A stretch of DNA of 8,997 nt from Synechococcus sp. HW_metabat.21 (GTDB lineage: Bacteria; Cyanobacteriota; Cyanobacteriia; PCC-6307; Cyanobiaceae), in the NCBI GenBank assembly GCA_018623875.1, contig JAAZUZ010000064.1, forward strand, positions 1-8,997, given 5' to 3'. Shown in pieces: positions 1-5,427 of the stretch (positions are counted from its first letter, which is position 1; each line of letters opens with the position of its first letter). A model generated the notes under the pieces. That model saw nothing but the letters and a program-made list of their open reading frames with translations, was not told the origin of the DNA and searched no databases. The translations under genes were made by a program, and so were the position numbers.

Positions 1-1
1 C

Positions 2-1837
2 CGCAACGAGCAGCAGGCAGCTGCCGGATGGGATGCCCCCCATGAACCGCGCCCGGCCCAGCCTGACTTCGGGCACCAGGGCGCCATGCCGGCTCCCCCG
101 GCTCCGGAGCTGCACTATGGAACCGTTGACGAGCTCCGCACCGACCTTGAGCTGATCAACGAGAGCCTCCAGGGCACCGGCCTGAGCTGTGAGCCGCTGG
201 ACAACCTGATCGCCCAGGTGCACACCTTTGCGTTCTGCCTGGCCAGCCTCGACATTCGCCAAGAGAGCACGCGCCACAGCGATGCCCTCGATGAGCTGAC
301 CCGCTATCTGCAAATGCCGACCCCCTACGGGGAGATGGATGAGGAGCAGCGGATCAGCTGGTTGATGTCCGAGCTGCAGACCCGCCGTCCGCTGATCCCG
401 GCGGCTGTGAGTTGGAGTCCGCTGACGGCGGAAACCTTCGACGTGCTCCGCGTCGTCAAACGGCTGCAACAGGAATTCGGTTCCCGCATTTGCCGCACCT
501 ACGTGATCTCGATGAGTCACACGGTGTCGGACCTGCTGGAGGTGCTGCTGCTGGCCAAGGAGGCCGGCCTGGTGGATCCCACCGCCCAGCGCTCCGACCT
601 GTTGGTGATCCCCCTGTTCGAGACGGTGGAGGATCTCAAGGCCGCCCCGGCCGTGATGGAGCGGCTGTTCAGCGAAGACTTCTACCGCCAGCTCCTGTCG
701 AGCTCCAGCCCCAACGGCAGGCCGCTGCAGGAGTTGATGCTCGGCTACTCCGACAGCAACAAGGACTCCGGCTTCCTCTCGAGCAACTGGGAGATCCACC
801 AGGCCCAAATCGCCCTGCAGCAGCTGGCCAGCCGCCATGACGTCTGCCTGCGTCTCTTCCACGGCCGCGGCGGTTCCGTGGGACGGGGCGGTGGTCCCGC
901 CTATCAGGCGATCCTGGCCCAACCCAGCGGCACCCTGAACGGCCGCATCAAGATCACCGAGCAAGGTGAGGTCTTGGCCTCCAAGTACTCCCTGCCGGAG
1001 CTGGCGCTCTACAACCTGGAGACGGTCACCACGGCGGTGATCCAGAACAGCCTGGTCACCAGCCATGTGGATGACACGCCGGACTGGAATGAGCTGATGG
1101 TGCGTTTGGCGGCACGCTCCCGCACCCACTACCGCTCGCTGGTGCACGAGAACCCCGACCTGGTCGGCTTCTTCCAGCAGTGCACGCCGATTGAAGAGAT
1201 CAGCAAATTGCAGATCTCCAGCCGCCCGGCCCGCCGCAAGAGCGGTGCGAAGGATCTCTCCAGCCTGAGGGCCATCCCCTGGGTGTTCGGCTGGACCCAG
1301 AGCCGCTTCCTACTCCCCAGTTGGTTTGGGGTGGGCACGGCCCTGCAGGAGGAACTCAGCGAGGACCCCGATCAGATGGAGCTGTTCCAGCAGCTCTATC
1401 AGCGCTGGCCCTTCTTCCGGATGCTGATTTCCAAGGTGGAGATGACCCTCTCCAAGGTGGATCTGGATCTGGCGCACCACTATGTCCAGTCCCTGGGACG
1501 CCCGGAATCCCGTGAGGCGTTTGAAGAGATCTTTGCGGTCATTGCCCGCGAGTTCGTGCTGACGCGGGACCTGGTGCTGGCCATCACCGGCCACGAGCGC
1601 CTGCTGGATGGTGACCCGGCCCTGCAGCTCTCGGTGGAGCTGCGCAACCGCACGATCATTCCGCTGGGCTTCCTGCAGGTGGCCCTGCTGCGCCGCCTCC
1701 GTGACCAGAACCGCCAGCCACCCATGAGTGAAGACGCGGCCCGCGGCGACGGCCGGACCTACAGCCGCAGTGAATTGCTGCGCGGTGCCCTGCTGACCAT
1801 CAACGGCATTGCCGCCGGCATGCGCAACACCGGTTGA
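2..1837 (+). CDS. ppc: phosphoenolpyruvate carboxylase, C-terminal part (5' end outside window)
   Basis: PEP carboxylase fixes bicarbonate onto PEP to give oxaloacetate, the anaplerotic carbon entry in cyanobacteria. The frame is open from base 2, so the ATG at 86 is internal. Residues below are counted from that ATG. The active-site signature GYSDSNKDSG lies at 220-229, with K226 matching E. coli K546. The catalytic glycine loop HGRGGSVGRGGG starts at H259. The protein ends in MRNTG, the invariant C-terminus of the family. K457, R520 and N581 match the E. coli aspartate-binding residues K773, R832 and N881 by alignment from memory, so feedback inhibition by aspartate or malate is plausible. 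About 612 residues are present, against roughly 900-1000 for full-length enzymes. A Pro/Ala/Gln-rich stretch precedes the conserved LHYGTVDELR segment and looks like a lineage-specific linker. The stop TGA at 1835-1837 overlaps the ribosome binding site of the next gene. Identity is very secure. Confidence 0.97.
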   Translation, partial: RNEQQAAAGWDAPHEPRPAQPDFGHQGAMPAPPAPELHYGTVDELRTDLELINESLQGTGLSCEPLDNLIAQVHTFAFCLASLDIRQESTRHSDALDELTRYLQMPTPYGEMDEEQRISWLMSELQTRRPLIPAAVSWSPLTAETFDVLRVVKRLQQEFGSRICRTYVISMSHTVSDLLEVLLLAKEAGLVDPTAQRSDLLVIPLFETVEDLKAAPAVMERLFSEDFYRQLLSSSSPNGRPLQELMLGYSDSNKDSGFLSSNWEIHQAQIALQQLASRHDVCLRLFHGRGGSVGRGGGPAYQAILAQPSGTLNGRIKITEQGEVLASKYSLPELALYNLETVTTAVIQNSLVTSHVDDTPDWNELMVRLAARSRTHYRSLVHENPDLVGFFQQCTPIEEISKLQISSRPARRKSGAKDLSSLRAIPWVFGWTQSRFLLPSWFGVGTALQEELSEDPDQMELFQQLYQRWPFFRMLISKVEMTLSKVDLDLAHHYVQSLGRPESREAFEEIFAVIAREFVLTRDLVLAITGHERLLDGDPALQLSVELRNRTIIPLGFLQVALLRRLRDQNRQPPMSEDAARGDGRTYSRSELLRGALLTINGIAAGMRNTG

Positions 1838-1849
1838 GGCACGGCTGCC

Positions 1850-2317
1850 GTGCTCGACTCGCTTCTGGTTCCATTCCGTTCGCAGCCCCAGCCTCCGGCC
1901 TTGCCGGAGGGTTACAGCCTCGATGGCCTGCAGTCCCCCAGCGGGGCTGAGCTCAACCGACTGCTCGTGCAGTGCGGCGACCCCCAGCGCTTGGAGGCGC
2001 GGCTCGAGCAAGCCTTGGCCCGCAGCAACTGGCAGTTCAGCGTGCGCGACCCCAATGGCGTGTTGGTGGGATTTGTGCGGGCCACCAGTGACCTCGCCTT
2101 GAATGCCAACCTCTGGGATCTCTCAGCGGACCCTGGGGATCCGGCCCAGGCCCAGGTGTTGCTGGTGATCGTCCATGCCGCCATGGGACGCCTGCGCCGG
2201 GAATTGCCCGGTTGCAGCATTTCGGTGGCGGCCCCGAGCGTGGCCCTCGACGCCCTTAAGCAAAACGGATTCGTTGTGGACCCCGGCGGTATTCGCGCCA
2301 TGGGTCTGCGCCTTTGA
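1850..2317 (+). CDS. GNAT-like N-acetyltransferase domain protein
   Basis: This 155-residue protein has a partial GNAT pattern. A segment rich in acidic and basic residues around 44-60 is followed by a beta-strand pair (WQFSVRD at 61-67, VLVGFVRATSD at 71-81). A strand with WDLSADP then leads into a long helix at about 98-118, and the C-terminus has the ALDALKQNGFV pattern typical of the GNAT end. The usual acetyl-CoA pyrophosphate loop (R/Q-x-x-G-x-G/A) is not clear: the sequence there is PGDPAQAQV, so activity and substrate are unknown. The start is a GTG preceded by TGAGG at 1835-1839, ten bases upstream. The gene lies 12 bases after ppc and is probably co-transcribed with it. A perfect 8-bp hairpin (1892-1910) lies inside its first codons. 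No specific function can be given. Confidence 0.8.
   Translation: MLDSLLVPFRSQPQPPALPEGYSLDGLQSPSGAELNRLLVQCGDPQRLEARLEQALARSNWQFSVRDPNGVLVGFVRATSDLALNANLWDLSADPGDPAQAQVLLVIVHAAMGRLRRELPGCSISVAAPSVALDALKQNGFVVDPGGIRAMGLRL
1892..1910 (+). other. GC-rich hairpin inside the start of the GNAT-like gene
   Basis: CCTCCGGC (1892-1899) and GCCGGAGG (1903-1910) form a perfect 8-bp inverted repeat with a CTT loop, about 40 bases after the GTG start and 55 bases after the ppc stop. There is no T-tract after it, so it is not a classic terminator. It could stabilise or process the ppc-GNAT transcript, or may simply reflect coding of a Pro-Pro-Ala-Leu-Pro stretch. Confidence 0.4.
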
Positions 2318-2323
2318 GGCAGC

Positions 2324-2345
2324 AAAAAACCCCGCCGCGGCGGGG
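2324..2345 (-). terminator. intrinsic terminator of the tRNA-Arg transcript
   Basis: The perfect palindrome CCCCGCCGCGGCGGGG (2330-2345) is flanked by six A residues on the plus strand (2324-2329). Read on the minus strand this is a GC stem followed by TTTTTT, the classic rho-independent form. It lies about 30 bases past the 3' end of the minus-strand tRNA. On the plus strand no T-run follows, so the GNAT gene may be stopped only weakly by the same stem. Confidence 0.85.
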
Positions 2346-2375
2346 TGATTCAGTGACGGGCCTTTGACCTGATCA

Positions 2376-2449
2376 CGAGCATGGAGGGACTCGAACCCCC
2401 GACCCTCAGAACCGGAATCTGATGCTCTATCCAACTGAGCTACATGCCC
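2376..2449 (-). tRNA. tRNA-Arg, anticodon CCG
   Basis: The minus strand folds into a complete cloverleaf. The acceptor arms GGGCATG and CATGCTC pair with one G-T wobble. The D-arm is GCTC/GAGC, the anticodon stem TCAGA/TCTGA with loop TTCCGGT, and the T-arm GGGGG/CCCTC with loop TTCGAGT. The discriminator base is G73. The anticodon CCG (plus-strand positions 2413-2415) reads the arginine codon CGG. The CCA end is not encoded, since TGA follows the discriminator, so the CCA-adding enzyme must supply it. A strong terminator follows downstream. The gene is divergent from recF, whose ATG is 29 bases away, so its promoter must overlap the recF 5' region. Confidence 0.96.
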
Positions 2450-2456
2450 CTGGGGC

Positions 2457-2478
2457 CTGAGCAAGTTCAGTTGCTCAG
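2457..2478. repeat. 8-bp inverted repeat between tRNA-Arg and recF
   Basis: CTGAGCAA (2457-2464) and TTGCTCAG (2471-2478) are perfect inverted copies separated by GTTCAG. The second arm touches the first possible recF ATG at 2479, and the first begins eight bases from the tRNA 5' end. It could be a dyad operator or a leader hairpin covering the recF start. The function is unproven. Confidence 0.5.
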
Positions 2479-3657
2479 ATGGGGCGTGTGCAGGCAGCAG
2501 ACCACCGTCACCGCCTTACCTTACTGGTCAGACGGCCCCAGAGACCCATTCGGCTGCATCGCCTGGAGCTGCGTCAGTTCCGTAATTACGGAGCGCTGAG
2601 CCTGACCGTGGAGGCTCCGCGGCTGCTCGTCATTGGGCGCAATGGGGAGGGCAAATCCAACCTCTTGGAAGCGGTCGAGCTGCTGGGCAGTCTTCGCTCC
2701 CATCGCTGCAGCAGCGACCGGGATCTGATTCGCCAGGGGGAGCGTCAGGCCTTGATTGCGGCCGATTGCAGTGACGGTGATCGCTTGGAGCTGGAATTGC
2801 GCCGCCAAGGGGGACGGCAGGCTCGCCGCAACGGCAAGGTGCTGGAGCGCCAGCACGAGTTGATCGGCCCCCTGCGCTGCGTCGGCTTCAGTGCATTGGA
2901 CCTGGAGTTGGTACGCGGTGAGCCGGCCCTGCGCCGGCAATGGCTCGATCGGGTTGTTTTGCAACTCGAGCCGGTCTATGCCGAGCTGCTCAGCCGCTAC
3001 GGCCGGCTACTGCGTCAGCGCTCTCAATTGCTGCGTCGGGGCTTCCCCCATGCCCAACTCGAGGGGTTGCTGGATGCGTTCGATCAGCAGATGGCCCTCA
3101 TTGGAACCCGCTTGCACCGCCGGAGGCTGCGGGCCCTGCGGCGCCTGGAACCCCTGGCTCAGGCCTGGCAGCACCGGCTCAGCGATGGACGGGAGCTCCT
3201 GGACCTGCGCTATTGCCCGGGCAGTCAGCTGGAGGGGGAGGAGGCGGAGGCGCCGTGGCGGGATGCCTTGGCTGAGCAGTTGCTCCAGCAGCGCCCCCAG
3301 GAGTTGCGCCTGGGGCAGTGCAGCGTCGGTCCCCATCGCGATGAGGTGGCGATGGAGCTCGGGGGGCAGCCCGCCCGCCGCTATGGATCAGCGGGACAGC
3401 AGCGCACCTTGGTGCTGGCACTGAAGATGGCCGAGCTTGAGTTGGTGCATCAGCTCTGGGGCGAGCCTCCTTTGCTACTGCTCGATGACGTGTTGGCGGA
3501 GCTGGATCCTGGCCGGCAGCAGCTCCTGCTTGAGGCGGTGGGCGACGGCCATCAGTGCCTGGTCAGTGCCACCCACCTGGGAGCCTTCAACGGCGGATGG
3601 CATCAGGGTTCTCAGGTGATCACCGTTGAGGCCGGAGCGGTGCTCTCTGGCCAGTAA
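2479..3657 (+). CDS. recF: DNA replication/repair protein RecF
   Basis: RecF is an SMC-like ATPase that binds gapped DNA at the ssDNA-dsDNA junction and, with RecO and RecR, loads RecA at stalled forks. The family N-terminus appears as RLHRLELRQFRNY from residue 25. Walker A is GRNGEGKS at 53-60. The ABC-type signature YGSAGQQRT is at 302-310, and Walker B LLLLDD is at 332-337, followed by the D-loop segment ELD. The middle is the usual Arg/Leu-rich coiled-coil or lobe region. At 392 residues it is slightly long for the family (about 360-380) because of about 22 extra residues before the conserved start. The ATG at 2479 has no Shine-Dalgarno sequence and abuts an inverted repeat, so the true start may be the GTG at 2488 or another non-ATG codon up to about 2548. 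The stop TAA lies 26 bases before speD. The function is secure, the start is not. Confidence 0.95.
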   Translation: MGRVQAADHRHRLTLLVRRPQRPIRLHRLELRQFRNYGALSLTVEAPRLLVIGRNGEGKSNLLEAVELLGSLRSHRCSSDRDLIRQGERQALIAADCSDGDRLELELRRQGGRQARRNGKVLERQHELIGPLRCVGFSALDLELVRGEPALRRQWLDRVVLQLEPVYAELLSRYGRLLRQRSQLLRRGFPHAQLEGLLDAFDQQMALIGTRLHRRRLRALRRLEPLAQAWQHRLSDGRELLDLRYCPGSQLEGEEAEAPWRDALAEQLLQQRPQELRLGQCSVGPHRDEVAMELGGQPARRYGSAGQQRTLVLALKMAELELVHQLWGEPPLLLLDDVLAELDPGRQQLLLEAVGDGHQCLVSATHLGAFNGGWHQGSQVITVEAGAVLSGQ

Positions 3658-3683
3658 AGTCTTGAACTCTTTGCCTCACGTTG

Positions 3684-4160
3684 ATGAGCCAAGCAGCCTG
3701 TCTCCACCCCAACCCGGGATGGACTGGAGCTGAGACCTTCTCCGCTAGCCCCCAAGCACCCAGTGCCACCGACATGGTGGGTAAACACTGCATCCTCGAG
3801 CTGTACAACTGCGACGCTGACAAGCTCGACGACGAAGCTTTCATCAGGAACGCCCTCACCACCGCTGCGAAGCGTGCTGGCGCGACCCTGCTCAATCTGA
3901 TCACCCACCACTTCCAACCCCAGGGTGTGACGGGGCTGGCCCTTCTGGCCGAATCCCATATCTCCATTCACACGTGGCCGGAGTCCGGCTACGCCGCCGT
4001 GGACGTGTTCACCTGCGGTGACCACACCATGCCCGAGCGGGCCTGCATCGTGCTCAGTGAAGAGCTCAATGCCGGTAACTACAAGCTCAAGAGCTTCCGC
4101 CGCGAAACCCCTGCCGCCGTGGCCGATACCGAGCGCGAACCGGATCTGGTGGCGGCCTGA
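3684..4160 (+). CDS. speD: S-adenosylmethionine decarboxylase proenzyme (SpeD, class 1B)
   Basis: SpeD decarboxylates S-adenosylmethionine to supply the aminopropyl group for spermidine-type polyamines. It is a pyruvoyl enzyme that cuts itself. Numbered from the ATG at 3684 (158 residues), the cleavage site is E90-S91 in LLAESHISIHTWPE, so S91 becomes the pyruvoyl group. H96 and C111 (FTCG) match the processing and catalytic H68 and C83 of the Thermotoga enzyme. The core starts at MVGKHCILELY, where an in-frame ATG at 3774 would give a standard-sized 128-residue protein. The upstream 30 residues, HPNPGWTGAE and a Ser/Pro/Ala stretch, resemble those I recall from picocyanobacterial homologues, so I prefer 3684. 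A TTG directly before it is also in frame. Neither start has a good ribosome binding site. The gene follows recF closely and is closed by a strong terminator. Confidence 0.95.
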   Translation: MSQAACLHPNPGWTGAETFSASPQAPSATDMVGKHCILELYNCDADKLDDEAFIRNALTTAAKRAGATLLNLITHHFQPQGVTGLALLAESHISIHTWPESGYAAVDVFTCGDHTMPERACIVLSEELNAGNYKLKSFRRETPAAVADTEREPDLVAA

Positions 4161-4177
4161 TCGCCCCAGGATCTTCA

Positions 4178-4203
4178 GCCCTCCCTTCGCGGAGGGCTTT
4201 TTT
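4178..4203 (+). terminator. intrinsic terminator after speD
   Basis: GCCCTCC (4178-4184) and GGAGGGC (4191-4197) form a 7-bp GC stem with loop CTTCGC, followed by six T residues (4198-4203). It begins 18 bases after the speD stop and is a textbook rho-independent terminator on the plus strand. Confidence 0.93.
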
Positions 4204-4241
4204 GTGCCAAGGCGTTGCTGGCGCGCCCTCGGTGGATTGGC

Positions 4242-4247
4242 TGTAAT
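4242..4247 (+). promoter_or_regulatory. possible -10 element (TGTAAT) for the SAP-like gene
   Basis: TGTAAT lies about 25 bases before the ATG at 4273 and just past the speD terminator, where a new promoter is needed. No convincing -35 hexamer is seen at the normal spacing: TTGCTG at 4215 is 21 bases away. This is weak, position-based evidence. Confidence 0.3.
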
Positions 4248-4272
4248 GCCGCCAATCTCGAGTTCTCTCTCC

Positions 4273-4542
4273 ATGCAGGAGATCACGTTTGCGGTTGAGG
4301 CGGCCCTGATCACCGGCGGCAGCTTGGCGCTCTTGGCCCTGGCCTCCCGGGTCCCGGCGGCTGCCAATCAGGCCATCGCGGCTCCCGAGGAGCCGGTTCG
4401 GGCCCATCGCCCGCTGTCTCCCCGGGGAGAGTTGGAGGGGCAAACCGTGGTGCAATTGCAGGGTCTTGCTCGCGCCCGCGGGCTCTCCGGCGTCAGTCGC
4501 CTGCGCAAGGCGGAGCTGATCGATCAGTTGCTCAGCGCTTGA
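4273..4542 (+). CDS. small protein with N-terminal hydrophobic segment and SAP/Rho-N-like domain
   Basis: This 89-residue protein is not assigned to a named gene. Residues about 4-25 form one hydrophobic segment (ITFAVEAALITGGSLALLAL), able to act as a membrane anchor or uncleaved signal although it holds a glutamate. A Pro/Ala-rich linker with basic residues follows (28-52). Residues 54-89 match the two-helix SAP / Rho N-terminal fold: VVQLQGLARARGLSGVSRL then RKAELIDQLL. Such domains usually bind DNA or RNA. I chose the ATG at 4273. An in-frame ATG at 4246 would add nine residues (PPISSSLS) but overlaps the likely promoter. The stop TGA (4540-4542) lies inside the end of the convergent larE, an 11-base overlap. 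A tethered nucleic-acid-binding protein is only an inference. Confidence 0.78.
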   Translation: MQEITFAVEAALITGGSLALLALASRVPAAANQAIAAPEEPVRAHRPLSPRGELEGQTVVQLQGLARARGLSGVSRLRKAELIDQLLSA

Positions 4543-5368
4543 GGGCCCGGTTGAGCTTTCCGCTCACCAATCCCTCGAGATCCAGGCTGACGGCGCTGAA
4601 GCCCAGGGCCAGCAGGGCTTCGACGACGGCGCTGCGGGTGGGTTCTTCCACCAGGCGTTGCAGGGCTGGCGGGGGCACCTCAATGCGGGCCGTTTCCCCT
4701 TGGCTGCGCACCCGCAGCTCTTGAAATCCCCGCTGCCGCAGCCAGGCCTCGGCGGCGCCGACCCGCTGCAGTCGCTCCGCGTTGATGCCTTCGCCGTAGG
4801 GAAAGCGTGAGGCCAGGCAGGGCTGGGCGGGCTTGTCCCACCAGGGGAAGCCCAGGGCCCGCGAGAGCGCACGCACCCCCGCCTTGTCGATCTGGAGTTC
4901 CGCGAGCGGTGAGCAGACCCCCCGTTCCCGGGCCGCGTCGATGCCAGGGCGATGGTCGCCGAGGTCATCGCGGTTGACGCCATCGAGGACGGTGGCGGAG
5001 CACCAGGGTTCGCTGAGTTGTCCGACCAGCTCCGCGATCACGCTGTGGAGTTCGCGCTTGCAGGCGTAGCAGCGGTTGTCGGGGTTGCTGCTGTAAGCCG
5101 GATCGTTCAGTTCAGCGGTCGGCAGCTCCCGCTGCTCGATCCCCATCCAGGCCGCCTGTTGCTGGGCTTCTGCGCGCAGATGGGGAGCCAGGGCTGGTGA
5201 GATGCCGGTGACCGCTAGGGCCCGATCCCCCAGTTGTTCAGCTGCGATGGCGGCCACCAGGGCGCTGTCGACTCCGCCGGAGTAGGCCACGATGGCCGCC
5301 GGGAGCGATCCGATGCGCTGCCGCAGGGCCTCCAGGACCTCCATCAAGGGAGGCTCCAGTCGTTCCAC
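4532..5368 (-). CDS. larE: LarE-family ATP-dependent sulfurtransferase (PP-loop)
   Basis: LarE proteins adenylate a pyridinium mononucleotide and insert sulfur during synthesis of the nickel-pincer nucleotide cofactor of lactate racemase and related LarA enzymes. From the GTG at 5368 the protein has 278 residues. Counted from an in-frame TTG at 5443, the PP-loop SGGVDS is at 55-60, NRCYACKRE at 123-131, DGVNRDDLGDHRPG at 154-167, and KPAQPCLASRFPYG at 204-217. C209 aligns with the sacrificial Cys176 of Lactobacillus LarE. C125 and C128 are extra and could, with C209, hold an iron-sulfur cluster as reported for Thermotoga LarE, making sulfur transfer catalytic. Starts: the GTG at 5368 has AGGG ten bases upstream, the ATG at 5344 (270 residues) has GGAG nine bases upstream, and the TTG at 5443 would overlap the divergent gene and is least likely. 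No larA, larB or larC is in the window, so its target here is unknown. Confidence 0.88.
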   Translation of the reverse strand: MERLEPPLMEVLEALRQRIGSLPAAIVAYSGGVDSALVAAIAAEQLGDRALAVTGISPALAPHLRAEAQQQAAWMGIEQRELPTAELNDPAYSSNPDNRCYACKRELHSVIAELVGQLSEPWCSATVLDGVNRDDLGDHRPGIDAARERGVCSPLAELQIDKAGVRALSRALGFPWWDKPAQPCLASRFPYGEGINAERLQRVGAAEAWLRQRGFQELRVRSQGETARIEVPPPALQRLVEEPTRSAVVEALLALGFSAVSLDLEGLVSGKLNRALKR

Positions 5369-5414
5369 GATCGGGTGCCCTGGCTTCAAATCACTCTCGT
5401 TAGGATCCAACGGT

Positions 5415-5420
5415 AAGAGG
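5415..5420 (+). promoter_or_regulatory. Shine-Dalgarno site fixing the start of the tandem BtuR-like gene
   Basis: AAGAGG lies seven bases before the ATG at 5428. It is one of the better ribosome binding sites in the window and settles that start, which in turn argues that larE on the other strand begins no further upstream than about 5368. Confidence 0.7.
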
Positions 5421-5427
5421 CGCGTCG

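Noticed and set aside
1310..2011. A 233-codon minus-strand open frame across the ppc/GNAT junction
   Set aside because: It is antisense to conserved ppc sequence, has no motifs, and spans two real genes. It is a product of high GC.
2376..2449. tRNA-Arg as an integration site (attachment site) for a mobile element
   Set aside because: No integrase gene, no direct repeat of the tRNA 3' end in the window, and both flanks are housekeeping genes.
3612..4367. A 251-codon minus-strand open frame opposite speD
   Set aside because: SpeD on the plus strand has all its active-site residues. The antisense frame crosses the recF end, speD, its terminator and the SAP-like gene start, and shows no domain.
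5401..5406. TAGGAT as a -10 element for the tandem BtuR-like gene
   Set aside because: No -35 hexamer at fitting distance, and a start of transcription there would fall on the ribosome binding site at 5415-5420.
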